Below, piece by piece: positions 38,261 to 48,523 of a stretch of DNA of 64,000 nucleotides (positions are counted from its first letter, which is position 1; every line of letters begins with the position of its first letter). The notes under the pieces are model-generated. The model saw only the letters and a list, made by a program, of their open reading frames with translations. It was not told where the DNA came from and made no database searches. Source of the stretch: Ornithinimicrobium tianjinense (lineage in GTDB: Bacteria; Actinomycetota; Actinomycetes; Actinomycetales; Dermatophilaceae); NCBI RefSeq assembly GCF_014636495.1, contig NZ_BMEM01000001.1, positions 62,001-126,000 of the forward strand, written 5' to 3'. The translations under genes were made by a program, and so were the position numbers.

Positions 38261-40534
38261 GTGAGCGCTACGACCAACGACGTCGTCGCCGGCGAGATCG
38301 AGGCTGAGCAGCGGCACGTGGACCGCGTCTACGCCGAGCTGGCCAAGGCGGCGGCCCGCACCGAGCTCGTGCACGCCGAGGGGATGGCGCGGGGTCAGAC
38401 CGACCGCAGGGGCACCGGTGACCCGCGGGAGGAAGAGCTGGCGGGACTCTTCGAGCGCGACGCGCTCGTCTTCTCCGCGACGAAGAGGCGTGCGTCGCTG
38501 GAGACCCAGCACGAGGGCCTGGTCTTCGGCCGTCTCGACCTCGACCACGGCGACGGTGGCCCGGAGGGCGTGGGGGACCCGGACGGTGGGGACGGTGGTG
38601 ACCGGGAGGTCCGCTACGTCGGTCGCCTGGGGGTGCGCGACGACGACTACGAGCCGCTCGTGGTCGACTGGCGGGCTCCCGCGGCGGCCCCGTTCTACCG
38701 CGCCACCCCGGTCGACCCGCAGGGTGTCGTGCGGCGGCGGGTGCTGCGCTGCCAGGGCGAGACCGTCGTCGGGATCGAGGACGACCTGATGGTCGCCGAG
38801 GCCCCCGAGGACATGGTCGTCGTGGGCGACGGCGCGCTCATGGCGGCGCTGAGCCGCAGCCGCGGTGCCCGGATGCGCGACATCGTCGCCACCATCCAGC
38901 AGCACCAGGACGAGGCCATCCGCGCCCCCGCCCGCGGCGTCACCGAGATCACGGGTGGCCCGGGCACGGGCAAGACGGTGGTCGCCCTGCACCGCGCTGC
39001 CTACCTGCTCTACTCCGACCGTCGCCGCTTCGAGAGCGGCGGGGTGCTCGTGGTGGGCCCCTCGGCCGCGTACACGGCATACATCGAGCGCGTCCTGCCC
39101 TCCCTCGGGGAGGACAGCGTCGTGCTGCGCTCGGTGGGCGACGTGGTCGCGGGCATGACCGCCCAGCGGCTCGACCCGCCCGCGACCGCCGCCGTCAAGG
39201 GGTCCCTGCGGATCCGCCAGCTCCTCTCGCGCCTGTCCCGGCTGGCGATCCCCGGCAGCCCTGACCTGCTGCGGGTCTTCGTCATGGGCCACGCGATCCG
39301 CCTCGAGAAGAGCGACCTCGACCGCGTGCGCGCGCAGGTGCTGCGCCACCACCACCGCAACAGCTCCTTCGACGCGGCCGCCCAGGCCCTCGCCGAGGCG
39401 GCGTGGGCGCAGGTGCAGGTGCCGGGTGAGAAGCAGGAGTTCGTCGACCGGTTCGTCGACTCCGGCGACGTCGAGGCCTTCCTGCGGGAGTGGTGGCGCC
39501 CCGTCGACCCGCGGGAGATGCTGCTCTGGCTCGCCGACGAGGCGCTGGTCCTGCGGCTGGGCGTGCTCCCGGGCGCGGAGGCCGCGCTGCTCGCCGAGTC
39601 CTACCGGCTCGCGCTCCGCGAGGGCACCTGGTCCGCCTCCGACGTGGCGCTCGTGGACGACCTGCACGCCCGGGTGGGCACGGTCGTCGACCTGCCGAGC
39701 GAGGAGCGGGGCTTCTACGAGATCGAGGAGCTCGAGGACGCCTCGCAGTATGGCGTTGCCGCCCTGCGGAGCGGCCGTGACCAGGCCCCGCCGCGAGCCT
39801 CGCTCGAGCCGGACGAGGACGGCTTCGTGCGGGCCGTGGAGGCCACCGCCTCCGAGCGGATCAGCCACGACCCGAGGACCCGGCTGCTGGCCGGGCGCAT
39901 CGGGTCGGTGGAGGAGTACGCCCACGTCCTCGTCGACGAGGCCCAGGACCTCTCCCCGATGCAGTGGCGGATGCTCGGCCGCCGGGGTCGGTGGGCGTCG
40001 TGGACGGTCGTGGGGGACCTGGCCCAGGCGTCGTGGTCCGACCTGGAGGAGGCCGCGCAGGCCCGCGAGGAGGCCTTCGGCAGCAGCGTGCGGCGCTCCT
40101 TCCACATGGACACCAACTACCGCAACGCGCGCGAGATCTTCGCGCTCGCGGCCCGGATGATCCGCGAGCACGTGCCGGACGCCGACATCCCGGAGGCGGT
40201 GCGCGAGACGGGTCACGAGCCGGTGGAGCTGTCCGTGCCCCGGGCGGCCCTGCCCGAGGAGGCGCGCGAGGCGGTCGTCGCGCTGCTGGGCCAGGTCGAC
40301 GGCTCGGTCGCCGTCATCCTGCCCGAGGCGTGGCGCCACGCCCTGGAGCCTCTGTCACGTCTCGACGACCGGGTGCTGGTGATCGACCCCCTCTCGACCA
40401 AGGGTCTGGAGTATGACGCCACGCTCGTCGTCGACCCCGACGCGATCGTGGCGGAGTCCCCGGGTGGCGCGCGCGTCCTCTACGTCGCGCTGACCCGGGC
40501 CGCGCACCGGCTGACGGTGCTGCGCCCGGCGTGA
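38261..40534 (+). CDS. HelD/HelR-like RNA polymerase-recycling ATPase
   Basis: 757 residues, UvrD/Rep-like superfamily 1. The N-terminal coiled coil (IEAEQRHVDRVYAELAKAAAR, about 8-30) inserts into the RNAP secondary channel in HelD structures. Walker A GGPGTGKT (about 228), motif II VDEAQDLSPMQW (about 560), motif III GDLAQ, motif IV TNYRNAREI (about 625), STKGLEYDATLVVDP and the closing YVALTRAAHRL. HelD releases RNAP from stalled complexes; the actinobacterial class II form (including HelR) can also displace rifamycins. GTG at 38261 after GGAGAGAGGGAGC. Whether this one confers rifamycin tolerance is not visible. Confidence 0.88.
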   Translation: MSATTNDVVAGEIEAEQRHVDRVYAELAKAAARTELVHAEGMARGQTDRRGTGDPREEELAGLFERDALVFSATKRRASLETQHEGLVFGRLDLDHGDGGPEGVGDPDGGDGGDREVRYVGRLGVRDDDYEPLVVDWRAPAAAPFYRATPVDPQGVVRRRVLRCQGETVVGIEDDLMVAEAPEDMVVVGDGALMAALSRSRGARMRDIVATIQQHQDEAIRAPARGVTEITGGPGTGKTVVALHRAAYLLYSDRRRFESGGVLVVGPSAAYTAYIERVLPSLGEDSVVLRSVGDVVAGMTAQRLDPPATAAVKGSLRIRQLLSRLSRLAIPGSPDLLRVFVMGHAIRLEKSDLDRVRAQVLRHHHRNSSFDAAAQALAEAAWAQVQVPGEKQEFVDRFVDSGDVEAFLREWWRPVDPREMLLWLADEALVLRLGVLPGAEAALLAESYRLALREGTWSASDVALVDDLHARVGTVVDLPSEERGFYEIEELEDASQYGVAALRSGRDQAPPRASLEPDEDGFVRAVEATASERISHDPRTRLLAGRIGSVEEYAHVLVDEAQDLSPMQWRMLGRRGRWASWTVVGDLAQASWSDLEEAAQAREEAFGSSVRRSFHMDTNYRNAREIFALAARMIREHVPDADIPEAVRETGHEPVELSVPRAALPEEAREAVVALLGQVDGSVAVILPEAWRHALEPLSRLDDRVLVIDPLSTKGLEYDATLVVDPDAIVAESPGGARVLYVALTRAAHRLTVLRPA

Positions 40535-40594
40535 CGCCGGTGGCTGTGGATCACGAGGTCGGGGTGGTGGGTGGCGGCGGCTAGTGTCAGTGCC

Positions 40595-42751
40595 GTGAGC
40601 ACCGCCCTGTACCGCCGCTACCGGCCCGAGTCCTTCGCCGACGTCATAGGCCAGGAGCACGTCACCGAGCCGCTCATGCAGGCGCTGCGCTCCGGCCGGG
40701 TCAACCACGCCTACCTCTTCTCCGGCCCGCGCGGCTGCGGCAAGACCACGAGCGCCCGGATCCTGGCGCGCTGCCTCAACTGCGAGCAGGGCCCGACGCC
40801 CGAGCCGTGCGGGGTGTGCGAGAGCTGCGTGGCCCTGGCCCGGGACGGTGCGGGCACGATCGACGTCATCGAGATCGACGCGGCCAGCCACGGAGGCGTC
40901 GACGACGCCCGTGACCTGCGGGAGCGGGCCGCCTTCGGCCCGGCGCAGTCGCGCTTCAAGGTCTACATCATCGACGAGGCGCACATGGTGACGCCCAACG
41001 GCTTCAACGCCCTGCTCAAGGTCGTCGAGGAGCCGCCGCCCCACGTCAAGTTCATCTTCGCCACGACGGAGCCGGAGAAGGTCCTGGCGACCATCCGCTC
41101 CCGGACGCACCACTACCCCTTCCACCTCGTCCCTCCCCAGCGGCTCACGTCCTACCTCGAGCAGGTGTGCGCCCAGGAGGGCGTCGCCCTGGAGCCGGGC
41201 GTGCTCTCCTTCGTCACCCGGGCCGGCGCCGGCTCGGTGCGCGACTCGCTGTCGGTCCTCGACCAGCTCATCTCGGGGGCGGGGTCCGAGGGGCTGACCT
41301 ACGAGCGCACCGCCGCCCTGCTCGGCTTCACCGACGTCGAGCTGCTCGACGCGGTCGTCGACGCCGTGGCAGCCGGCGACGCGGCGACCGTCTTCGAGCA
41401 GGTCGACAAGGTGATGGAGTCCGGTCACGACCCGCGCCGGTTCGTCGAGGACCTGCTGGAGCGCTACCGCGACCTCATCGTGCTCGCCGCGGTCGGCGAC
41501 CGCCCCGCCGGTGGGTTGCTGCCCGGGCTGCCGCCGGACCAGGTCGAGCGGATGCGCCACCAGGCCGCGGTGCAGGGGCCCGAGACGCTGTCCAGGGCCG
41601 CGGACGTGGTCAGCCGGGGCCTGTCGGAGATGACCGGCGCCGTGTCCTTCCGCCTCATGCTCGAGCTGCTGGTCGCCCGCCTCCTGCTGCCCGGCCCCGC
41701 CGGGGAGGAGGGGTATGGCGCGCGCCTGGACCGCATCGAGCGGCGCCTCAGCGCGGCCTCGGACGGCGTGGCTCCCGCCCGCCCCGAGCAGGGTCTCTCG
41801 CCACAGCCCGCGATGCCCACGCAGCAGCCGCGCCCGGTCGTCCAGGAGCCGCGACAGGCCCAGCCGGCGCCCCAGGTGGAGCAGGTCCGCCCGCCCCAGC
41901 AGCACCCGGTGCCCACGGAGGAGCCGTCTGCCGAGGTGGGCGTGCTGGACACCGCTGCGATGCGCCGGCAGTGGCCCGAGATCCTCGAGTCGGTCCGCAG
42001 CCTGAGCCGACAGACCTGGAGCGGCCTGCAGACCGCCCAGCTGCTGGACTTCGACGGGCGGACGGTCCGCCTCGGCAAGCCGGACCACTGGTGGGTCGAC
42101 AAGTTCATGGGCACGCGGCACGAGGAGACCCTCAAGCACGCCATAGACCAGCTGCTGGGGCTGAAGGTCGTCATCGACGCGGTCGTCATCGGCCAGGACC
42201 AGCCGGAGCAGCGCCAGCCTCAGCAGCCCGAGCCTCAGCAGCCGGAGCCTCAGCAGCCCGAGCCTCAGGCACCGCCGGTCGAGGAGCGGCCCCAGGTGGG
42301 TCGTCTCCGCACGCGCGGTGGGGATCCGGCGCCCGCCGCGGCAGCGCCCGGGCCGACACCCTCGCCGGCCTCCCACGGCTCGGCCCCCCACGGCTCGGCC
42401 CCCCAGCAGCCGTCCATGGCCGAGCAGCTGGGCGCCACGTCGTCACGCCCCGCCGCCCCGTCCGGTCCCGACTGGGCCGAGCAGGCCCGCTCCTCCGCGG
42501 CGCCCGACTGGGCCACCGGGACGGGTGAGGGAGACGGCATACCCCAGCGTCCTGCCCCGGTGCGCACTCGCACCCCGGCGCCGGCCGCAGCTCCGGCGCC
42601 GGCCCCGACGCCGGCCCGCACGGACGACCTCGGGGACGACCCCAGCGACGACGACGAGGACCTCGCCTCCTCCGGTGCGGTGGGGCAGCCTGTCGTGGAG
42701 TCGGTCCTGGGCGGTACCGTCATCGCCATCAACGACGAACCTGTGGCGTGA
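40595..42751 (+). CDS. dnaX: DNA polymerase III subunit gamma/tau
   Basis: 718 residues. N-terminal AAA+ clamp loader: [19 protein letters not shown], Walker A GPRGCGKT (about 44), a four-Cys zinc module ([19 protein letters not shown], about 59-77), Walker B IIDEAHM and LLKVVEEPP; then the collar and a tau-type C-terminus. A long Pro/Gln/Ala-rich region contains four QPEPQ units (42215-42270). GTG at 40595 gives the standard start [11 protein letters not shown] see no evident slippery frameshift signal, so only the long form is assured. Next to plsC, HAD, recR, but without the usual ybaB. Confidence 0.95.
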   Translation: MSTALYRRYRPESFADVIGQEHVTEPLMQALRSGRVNHAYLFSGPRGCGKTTSARILARCLNCEQGPTPEPCGVCESCVALARDGAGTIDVIEIDAASHGGVDDARDLRERAAFGPAQSRFKVYIIDEAHMVTPNGFNALLKVVEEPPPHVKFIFATTEPEKVLATIRSRTHHYPFHLVPPQRLTSYLEQVCAQEGVALEPGVLSFVTRAGAGSVRDSLSVLDQLISGAGSEGLTYERTAALLGFTDVELLDAVVDAVAAGDAATVFEQVDKVMESGHDPRRFVEDLLERYRDLIVLAAVGDRPAGGLLPGLPPDQVERMRHQAAVQGPETLSRAADVVSRGLSEMTGAVSFRLMLELLVARLLLPGPAGEEGYGARLDRIERRLSAASDGVAPARPEQGLSPQPAMPTQQPRPVVQEPRQAQPAPQVEQVRPPQQHPVPTEEPSAEVGVLDTAAMRRQWPEILESVRSLSRQTWSGLQTAQLLDFDGRTVRLGKPDHWWVDKFMGTRHEETLKHAIDQLLGLKVVIDAVVIGQDQPEQRQPQQPEPQQPEPQQPEPQAPPVEERPQVGRLRTRGGDPAPAAAAPGPTPSPASHGSAPHGSAPQQPSMAEQLGATSSRPAAPSGPDWAEQARSSAAPDWATGTGEGDGIPQRPAPVRTRTPAPAAAPAPAPTPARTDDLGDDPSDDDEDLASSGAVGQPVVESVLGGTVIAINDEPVA

Positions 42752-42761
42752 GAAGGATCTG

Positions 42762-43436
42762 ATGCTCTACGAGGTGCTCCACCCGATCGTGACCCCGCTC
42801 GCCACCGCGATCTGGCGACCCGACGTGGTCGGCACCGAGCACGTGCCGGCCACCGGGCCGGTGATCCTGGCGAGCAACCACCTGTCGTTCGTCGACAGCC
42901 TCGTCATCCCGCTCACCTCGCCCCGCCAGGTGGCCTTCCTCGCCAAGGCCGAGTACTTCACCGGCACGGGCGTCAAGGGCTGGATCAGCCGCGAGTGGTT
43001 CACCGGGGTCGGCTCCATCCCCGTCAACCGCGACGACGCGCGGGCGGCCCAGGAGTCGCTCGACCTCGCCCTGGCACACCTCAGGGCAGGCGGGGCGTTC
43101 GGCATCTACCCCGAGGGCACCCGGTCCCGCGACGGGCGCCTCTACCGCGGCCGCACCGGCGTGGCCTGGCTGGCGCTCGAGGCCGGCTGCCCGATCGTGC
43201 CGGTGGCGCTGACCGGCACGGACAAGATCCAGCCGGTCGGCTCGCGCATCCCGCGCCGCGCCAAGGTGCGCGTCGAGTTCGGCACCCCGATCCAGGTGGC
43301 GGGACGCTTCGACGGCGTGCCGCAGGGCAGGGCGCGCCGTCAGATCACCGACGAGGTGATGGCCTCGATCCTCGCCATGAGCGGGCAGGAGTGGGCGGGG
43401 GAGTACAACCAGCGCGCTCCTCAGGGCAGCGCGTGA
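42762..43436 (+). CDS. 1-acyl-sn-glycerol-3-phosphate acyltransferase (PlsC family)
   Basis: 224 residues. Acyltransferase motifs: NHLSFVDS (HX4D, about 39), IPVNRDD (about 88), [13 protein letters not shown] (about 113) and IVPVALTG. Transfers an acyl chain to lysophosphatidate at the membrane in phospholipid synthesis, or to another lysolipid. ATG at 42762 with AGAAGGA upstream, 10 bases after dnaX. The stop overlaps the HAD start (GTGA). Confidence 0.88.
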   Translation: MLYEVLHPIVTPLATAIWRPDVVGTEHVPATGPVILASNHLSFVDSLVIPLTSPRQVAFLAKAEYFTGTGVKGWISREWFTGVGSIPVNRDDARAAQESLDLALAHLRAGGAFGIYPEGTRSRDGRLYRGRTGVAWLALEAGCPIVPVALTGTDKIQPVGSRIPRRAKVRVEFGTPIQVAGRFDGVPQGRARRQITDEVMASILAMSGQEWAGEYNQRAPQGSA

Positions 43437-44107
43437 CCGGTCGGATCACCGGGCTCCTCTTCGACTTCGACGGGACCCTGGCCGACACGATCCCGCTCAT
43501 CCTCGCCTCCTTCCGGCACACGTTCAGCGAGCTCGAGCCCGACCTGGACGAGGCGACCTTCCGCTCGTGGATCGGCCGTCCGCTCATCGACCCGCTGGAG
43601 GAGCGGCATCCCGGGCGCGGGCAGGAGCTCGTCGCCCGCTACCGCGAGCACAACCTCGCCCATCACGACGCCCTCGTCGAGGCCGTGCCGGGCATCGACG
43701 CGGTGGTCGCCGGCCTCGTCGGCGCCGGCGTGCCGGTCGGCGTGGTCTCCTCCAAGCGCGCCGAGACGGTCCGGCGCGGGATGCGCATCGTCGGGCTCCC
43801 CGACCTGGACGTCGTCGGCCTGGAGGAGGTCTCGCGTCACAAGCCCCACCCCGAGCCCCTGCTCGAGGGCGCGCGGCGCCTCGGCCTGGACCCGTCCGGG
43901 TGCGCCTACGTCGGCGACGCCGTCGTCGACGTCCAGGCCGCGCGAGCGGCCGGTATGACCGCGGTGGCGGTGACCTGGGGTGCGTCCGGTCGTGCCGACC
44001 TGGAGGCCGCCGGCGCGGACGCGGTCGTGGCCGACGCCGCGCAGCTGGGCGAGCTGCTGCATCGGCTCACCGGGGTCGATCCCGCCCCTGTGGGTGCGAA
44101 CACCTAG
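43433..44107 (+). CDS. HAD-superfamily phosphatase (Gph/PpaX-like)
   Basis: 224 residues. Motif [13 protein letters not shown] (nucleophile Asp, about 9), motif II VVSSK (about 104), Lys in [11 protein letters not shown] and motif [21 protein letters not shown] (about 160). Cap domain of the phosphoglycolate phosphatase/pyrophosphatase PpaX type. Likely housekeeping removal of phosphoglycolate or a similar sugar phosphate; substrate not certain. GTG at 43433 overlaps the plsC stop. Confidence 0.87.
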   Translation: MTGRITGLLFDFDGTLADTIPLILASFRHTFSELEPDLDEATFRSWIGRPLIDPLEERHPGRGQELVARYREHNLAHHDALVEAVPGIDAVVAGLVGAGVPVGVVSSKRAETVRRGMRIVGLPDLDVVGLEEVSRHKPHPEPLLEGARRLGLDPSGCAYVGDAVVDVQAARAAGMTAVAVTWGASGRADLEAAGADAVVADAAQLGELLHRLTGVDPAPVGANT

Positions 44108-44118
44108 AGTCCTGCCTT

Positions 44119-44739
44119 GTGTATGAGGGCGTGGTCCAGGACCTGATCGACGAGCTCGGCCGGCTCCCCGGTGTGGGGCCCAAGGGCGCGCAGCGCATCG
44201 CCTTCCACCTGCTGACGGCCGACCCCGAGGACATCACCCGCCTCGCCCACGCGCTGCTGCAGATCAAGGAGAAGGTGCGTTTCTGCGAGATCTGCGGCAA
44301 CGTCGCCGAGGCCGAGCAGTGCCGGATCTGCCTCGACCCCCGACGCGACCTCAGCCTGATCTGCGTGGTCGAGCAGAGCCAGGACGTGGCCGCCATCGAG
44401 CGGACGCGCGAGTTCCGTGGTCGCTACCACGTGCTGGGCGGCGCCATCAACCCGATCGGTGGCATCGGTCCCGAGGACCTGCGTGTGCGCGAGCTCGTCG
44501 CCCGGCTCGCCGACGGTCAGGTCAGCGAGGTCATCATCGCCACCGACCCCAACCTCGAGGGCGAGGCCACCGCCACCTACCTGGCCCGGATGCTGCAGGC
44601 CTTCGAGGGCGTCCGGGTCAGCCGGCTCGCCTCCGGCCTGCCCGTCGGCGGGGACCTGGAGTATGCCGACGAGGTGACCCTCGGTCGCGCCTTCGAGGGT
44701 CGGCGACTGCTGTCCGGAGGCCCCTCGACCGCCTCCTGA
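44119..44739 (+). CDS. recR: Recombination protein RecR
   Basis: 206 residues, family length. HhH segment [20 protein letters not shown] (about 12), the four-Cys zinc finger [16 protein letters not shown] (about 56) and a Toprim domain ([26 protein letters not shown]). Works with RecO/RecF to load RecA at gaps. GTG at 44119 chosen for the conserved YEG start. The DUF5063 gene follows after 13 bases. Confidence 0.95.
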   Translation: MYEGVVQDLIDELGRLPGVGPKGAQRIAFHLLTADPEDITRLAHALLQIKEKVRFCEICGNVAEAEQCRICLDPRRDLSLICVVEQSQDVAAIERTREFRGRYHVLGGAINPIGGIGPEDLRVRELVARLADGQVSEVIIATDPNLEGEATATYLARMLQAFEGVRVSRLASGLPVGGDLEYADEVTLGRAFEGRRLLSGGPSTAS

Positions 44740-44752
44740 GTAGGCTGAGCTC

Positions 44753-45325
44753 ATGAGCCAGGCTGAGGACGACGGCTGGGACCTGCTCGCGCAGGAGATG
44801 CACCTCGAGGTGGCTGCCTACCTGGCGGCCCTGCAGGAGGTGACGTCCGGGGAGGCCCCCGACGCGGCGCTGCCGGTGCTCCTCCTCGCCGTCGGTCAGC
44901 TGTGCGGCGCGGGAGCCCGCATCGGCGCCCTGGTCGACGTCGTCCCGGAGGAGCGCTTCGAGCCCGACGCCGGCCCCGACCCCGACCTGGACGGACTGCG
45001 GGAGCGGCTGCACACCCTGCTCGGCGGCGTCGACACCTACTGCGACCTCGAGGACCCGGTGCTGTCGGGCGAGGTGACCAGCGGCTCGCTCTCGGCCGAC
45101 CTCGTCTCGATCGCGGCCGACCTGCAGCACGGCAAGGTCCACTACGACGCGGGCCGGCCCACCGAGGCGATGTGGTGGTGGCAGTTCAGCTACCTGTCGT
45201 CCTGGGGCGAGCGCGGTGCCGCGGCCCTGCGCGTGCTGCTCACGCTGCTCGCGCACGTGCGGCTCGACGCCGACGACGAGGACGTCATGGAGGCGGAGAT
45301 GGCCGCCCTCCACGCGGTGGACTGA
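44753..45325 (+). CDS. DUF5063 family protein
   Basis: 190 residues, acidic, no membrane segment. Family marks: LLLAVGQLCGAGARIG, DPVLSGEVTSGSLSADLVSIAADLQHGKVHYDAG and AMWWWQFSYLSSWGERGAAALR. Regularly follows recR in actinobacteria; function unknown, with a link to recombination or replication only by gene order. ATG at 44753. Confidence 0.82.
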   Translation: MSQAEDDGWDLLAQEMHLEVAAYLAALQEVTSGEAPDAALPVLLLAVGQLCGAGARIGALVDVVPEERFEPDAGPDPDLDGLRERLHTLLGGVDTYCDLEDPVLSGEVTSGSLSADLVSIAADLQHGKVHYDAGRPTEAMWWWQFSYLSSWGERGAAALRVLLTLLAHVRLDADDEDVMEAEMAALHAVD

Positions 45326-45346
45326 GTCGTCCTCGTCGACCCGGGC

Positions 45347-46744
45347 CTAGTGCTCGGGGGAGAGCGCGTGCTTGCGCATCACGAGCGGCCGCAACGCCCT
45401 GGCCAGCAGGGCGACCGCGAGGACGACGCCCAGCACCTGCGCCCACAGCACGCCCGTGAGGAAGATGCACATCATCGCCAGGAGCACCGGAACGAGGTAG
45501 CGGAAGGCCAGCACGACATACCCGCCGAAGGACGGCATGGCCACGCCGTGCCCGTCCGCGACGGCCTTGGTCATGAAGTTGGGCCCGTTGCCGATGTAGG
45601 TGATCGCGCCGCAGAAGACGGCACCAAGGCTGATGGAGACGAGGTAGGTCTCCAGGACGCCGGCCACGGCGGGATCGCCGCCGAGCTCGCGGGCCATCTC
45701 GAAGAAGGTCACGTAGGTGGGGGCGTTGTCCAGCACGGCAGACAGCCCGCCCGTGAAGAGGAAGAAGGTGACCCGGTTGAGCGGCAGGTCGGGAGCGACC
45801 TGCGCCAGGAAGCGCAGCGCGGGCATCATCGTCAGGAAGATGCCGATGAAGAGGGCGGCAACTTCCTGGATCGGCCCCCACTTGAAGTTGTTGTCCACCC
45901 AGCGGGCGGTCCTGTCGCCCGTGCGCAGCGAGAGCAGGGCCATGCTGATCATGACGATCTCGCGCCAGGGCACCCACTGCCACCAGTGCGCGTGCCCCTC
46001 CTCGATCGCGTGGAGGTCCACGCTCGGGGCGAAGGCGACAGCCAGCACGATGAGGCCCAGGTAGATGAAGTGAATGCCGCCCTTGATCCGCAGCGGCGTG
46101 ATCTCGGAGGCATCATCTGCGCGCGCCTGCGGGGGTTCGCTGGCGTAGAGGCGGCGATCCAGGCCGTAGTAGGTGACCAGCAGCAGGATGTTGACGAAGA
46201 GCCACTCCGGCCACAGCGAGAAGGTCCAGGTGAACGGCACGCCCCGCAGCATCCCCAGGAACAGGGGCGGGTCGCCGAGCGGCGTGAGCAGGCCGCCGGT
46301 GTTGGCGACGATGAAGATGGTGAACACCACGGTGTGCACGCGGTGCACGCGCTGGGCGTTGGTGTTGAGCAGCGGCCGGATGAGCAGCATCGCGGCGCCG
46401 GTGGTCCCGATGAAGCTGGCCAGCACCGCCCCGACCGCGAGGAAGAGGGTGTTCACCCGTGGCGTCGCCCGGATGTCGCCGGCCAGGTAGATGCCGCCGG
46501 AGACGACGAAGAGCGCCAGCAGGAGGGCGATGAACTGGCCGTACTCGACGAGGGCGTGCACGACGGTCGTCAGCTCGCCACCGGCCAGGAACCAGATGGC
46601 CACCGGCAGGCCGAGCACGAGGGCGACGAGCAGCTGCACGCGCTGCTGCTCCCAGTAGTGCGCGACCGCCGGGACGAGCGGGGCCACCGCGATCGTGCCG
46701 AGCATCAGCACGAAGGGGATCATCCCCCACCACTGCACCTGCAT
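45347..46744 (-). CDS. Sodium:proton antiporter, CitMHS/NhaD-related
   Basis: 465 residues, about 12 membrane helices, of the ion-transporter superfamily. Conserved stretches are ASFIGTTGAAMLLIRPLL (about 113), VANTGGLLTPLGDPPLFLGML (about 150, the helix-break motif of one half) and SAVLDNAPTYVTFF (about 328) with YIGNGPNFMTKA (about 378) of the other half. The paired half-helix motifs fit NhaD-like antiporters. ATG at 46744 behind AGGAGG. Separated from sodA by a strong hairpin, so it has its own promoter. Transported ion assigned by family only. Confidence 0.82.
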   Translation of the reverse strand: MQVQWWGMIPFVLMLGTIAVAPLVPAVAHYWEQQRVQLLVALVLGLPVAIWFLAGGELTTVVHALVEYGQFIALLLALFVVSGGIYLAGDIRATPRVNTLFLAVGAVLASFIGTTGAAMLLIRPLLNTNAQRVHRVHTVVFTIFIVANTGGLLTPLGDPPLFLGMLRGVPFTWTFSLWPEWLFVNILLLVTYYGLDRRLYASEPPQARADDASEITPLRIKGGIHFIYLGLIVLAVAFAPSVDLHAIEEGHAHWWQWVPWREIVMISMALLSLRTGDRTARWVDNNFKWGPIQEVAALFIGIFLTMMPALRFLAQVAPDLPLNRVTFFLFTGGLSAVLDNAPTYVTFFEMARELGGDPAVAGVLETYLVSISLGAVFCGAITYIGNGPNFMTKAVADGHGVAMPSFGGYVVLAFRYLVPVLLAMMCIFLTGVLWAQVLGVVLAVALLARALRPLVMRKHALSPEH

Positions 46745-46797
46745 GGTCGGACCTCCTTGGCCAGGGCCGGATCGGTGGGGACACTCTAGGGCAGAGA

Positions 46798-46836
46798 CGA
46801 CGGGGCGGAGCGGGGGTGCCCCGCTCCGCCCCGTCG
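46798..46836 (-). terminator. Terminator after sodA
   Basis: 17-base inverted repeat (CGACGGGGCGGAGCGGG and complement) with a tiny loop, 32 bases past the sodA stop on the minus strand and before the antiporter gene. Confidence 0.85.
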
Positions 46837-46867
46837 AGGACGTGCTCTCGGTATGCCGTTCCGTGGC

Positions 46868-47494
46868 TCAGGCGGGCACGATCAGACCGGCGGTCTGGGT
46901 GCGCGCGGCCGCGAGGCGAGCCTCGACGTCGGCCCAGTTGACGACGTTCCACCAGGCGGTGACGTAGTCGGCCTTGACGTTCTTGTACTGCAGGTAGAAG
47001 GCGTGCTCCCACATGTCGAGCATCAGCAGCGGGGTCAGGCCGAGGGGCACGTTGCCCTGCTGGTCCCACAGCTGGAAGATGCGCGGGGCCTGGCTGATGG
47101 CGTCCCAGGCGAGCACGGCCCAGCCGGAGCCCTGGATGGTGGTGCCGGCGGCCTCGAACTGGCCCTTGAAGGCGTCGAAGGAGCCGAAGTGCTCGTCGAT
47201 CAGCGCCGCGACCTCGCCCTCGGGCCGGTCGCCACCGTCGGGGGACATGTTGTTCCAGAACACCGAGTGGTTGGTGTGACCACCGAGGTTGAAGGCGAGG
47301 TTCTTCTCCAGCATCGGCACGGTGCCGAAGTCACCCGACTCGCGGGCCGCCGCTAGCTTCTCCAGGGCGGCGTTCGCGCCGTCGACGTAGGCCTTGTGGT
47401 GCTTGCTGTGGTGCAGCTCCATGATCTCGCCGCTGATGTGCGGCTCGAGGGCGGCGTAGTCGTACGGGAGGTCGGGAAGGGTGTAGGTGCTCAC
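46868..47494 (-). CDS. sodA: Superoxide dismutase (Mn/Fe family)
   Basis: 208 residues. Metal ligands are all present: [14 protein letters not shown] (His about 28), [12 protein letters not shown] (His about 76) and [13 protein letters not shown] (Asp/His, about 158-162). Converts superoxide to peroxide and oxygen in the cytoplasm. The residue pattern GGHTNHS with Q in IQGSGWA is seen in both Mn and cambialistic forms, so metal is not assigned. GTG at 47494 after AGAGGAGAG; TATAGT at about 47537 (minus) is a likely -10. Confidence 0.94.
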   Translation of the reverse strand: MSTYTLPDLPYDYAALEPHISGEIMELHHSKHHKAYVDGANAALEKLAAARESGDFGTVPMLEKNLAFNLGGHTNHSVFWNNMSPDGGDRPEGEVAALIDEHFGSFDAFKGQFEAAGTTIQGSGWAVLAWDAISQAPRIFQLWDQQGNVPLGLTPLLMLDMWEHAFYLQYKNVKADYVTAWWNVVNWADVEARLAAARTQTAGLIVPA

Positions 47495-47536
47495 GGCAAA
47501 TCTCTCCTCTGACGTGGGGTTTGCGGGCTCCTCGCA

Positions 47537-48451
47537 CTATAGACGGGCGGCCTCCACGCTGCTCGACGAGGCCGGGGGGACGGGCGCGGACGCGGGGGAC
47601 CGGCGCCGGACCTGCAGGAGGGTGACGGCGAACAGGACGACGGCGCCACCGATCACCTGAGCGACGGTCGGCGTCTGCTGCAGCAGGGCCGCGGCGAGGA
47701 CCGCGGTGACGACCGGCTCGGCCATCGACAGGATCGACGCGGTAGAGGGGCCGGTGCGCGCCATAGCGGCGAAGAAGGCGACCATGCCGAGCACGGTGGA
47801 GACGACGGCGATGCCCGCGAGCCAGAGCCAGCCGACCGGCTGGAAGGTGAGGTCGGGCCCGCCCGCGAGGGCGGACCTCACCGCGAGCGTCGCGGCGGCG
47901 CCGGTGAAGACCAGGGCCGCGAGTGGGAGCGGCTCGAGCGCGCCGCTCACCCGGTCGCAGACCAGGACGTAGACGGTGTAGGACAGGGCGCACGTCAGCC
48001 CCAGGAGGACCCCCAGGGGACGCACGCTCCCGACACCACCGCCGAGGACGACCATGACGAGTCCGCCGGTCGCGACGACGAGTGCGGCGAGCCGGGCGGG
48101 CGTCAGCCGCTCGCGGCCGAGCAGGGCGGCGGCGACGGCCACCATCGCGGGGTAGGTGTAGTAGATGATCGTCAGCACCGAGGCGTCCGTGAACTGCAGC
48201 GCCTCGAAGTAGGCCGTGGACTGCACGGCGTAGAGCACCGCCCCCAGCCCCAGCAGAGCCACGAGGGGGGCCGGCCCCCTCCCGACCCTCGCTCCCTGCG
48301 CGCGGACGAGCCCCCAGAGCAGCACCGCGGCGAGCGAGAAGCGCACCAGCAGCAGCGACTCCGGGGAGACGCCGGCCTCGTAGGCGAAGGTGGCGAAGAT
48401 GGCCATGACGCCGAAGGCGGCGGCCGAGAGCAGGACGAGAGCGACACCCAT
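47537..48451 (-). CDS. EamA/DMT-superfamily transporter
   Basis: 304 residues, ten membrane helices in two EamA repeats (about 1-135 and 145-285). The second repeat has the usual MAEPVVTAVLAAALL near 240. Likely exports a metabolite or amino acid. ATG at 48451. Divergent from a LysR regulator with an inverted-repeat operator between them, the common arrangement for a regulator and the exporter it controls. Confidence 0.85.
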   Translation of the reverse strand: MGVALVLLSAAAFGVMAIFATFAYEAGVSPESLLLVRFSLAAVLLWGLVRAQGARVGRGPAPLVALLGLGAVLYAVQSTAYFEALQFTDASVLTIIYYTYPAMVAVAAALLGRERLTPARLAALVVATGGLVMVVLGGGVGSVRPLGVLLGLTCALSYTVYVLVCDRVSGALEPLPLAALVFTGAAATLAVRSALAGGPDLTFQPVGWLWLAGIAVVSTVLGMVAFFAAMARTGPSTASILSMAEPVVTAVLAAALLQQTPTVAQVIGGAVVLFAVTLLQVRRRSPASAPVPPASSSSVEAARL

Positions 48452-48489
48452 GCGTCCATGGTGACGGGTTCAACTCACGAGCACCAGCG

Positions 48490-48522
48490 CATGATTCTGG
48501 AGTCAAATCGTTAGAATTCATG
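48490..48522. promoter_or_regulatory. LysR-type operator between the EamA and LysR genes
   Basis: Imperfect inverted repeat ATGATTCT (48491-48498) / AGAATTCAT (48513-48521) in an AT-rich patch, directly before the lysR start and about 40-70 bases before the EamA start. Size and position suit a LysR T-N11-A box. Confidence 0.55.
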
Positions 48523-48523
48523 C

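Noticed and set aside
37043-40339. 1098-codon minus frame over the regulator and HelD
   Set aside because: Shadow of two clear plus-strand genes; composition typical of antisense of GC-rich code.
42200-42270. CRISPR or regulatory repeat in dnaX
   Set aside because: It is an in-frame QPEPQ coding repeat in the tau linker.
40595-42751. Programmed frameshift producing gamma from dnaX
   Set aside because: No A-rich slippery heptamer with a following stem was evident in this GC-rich gene.
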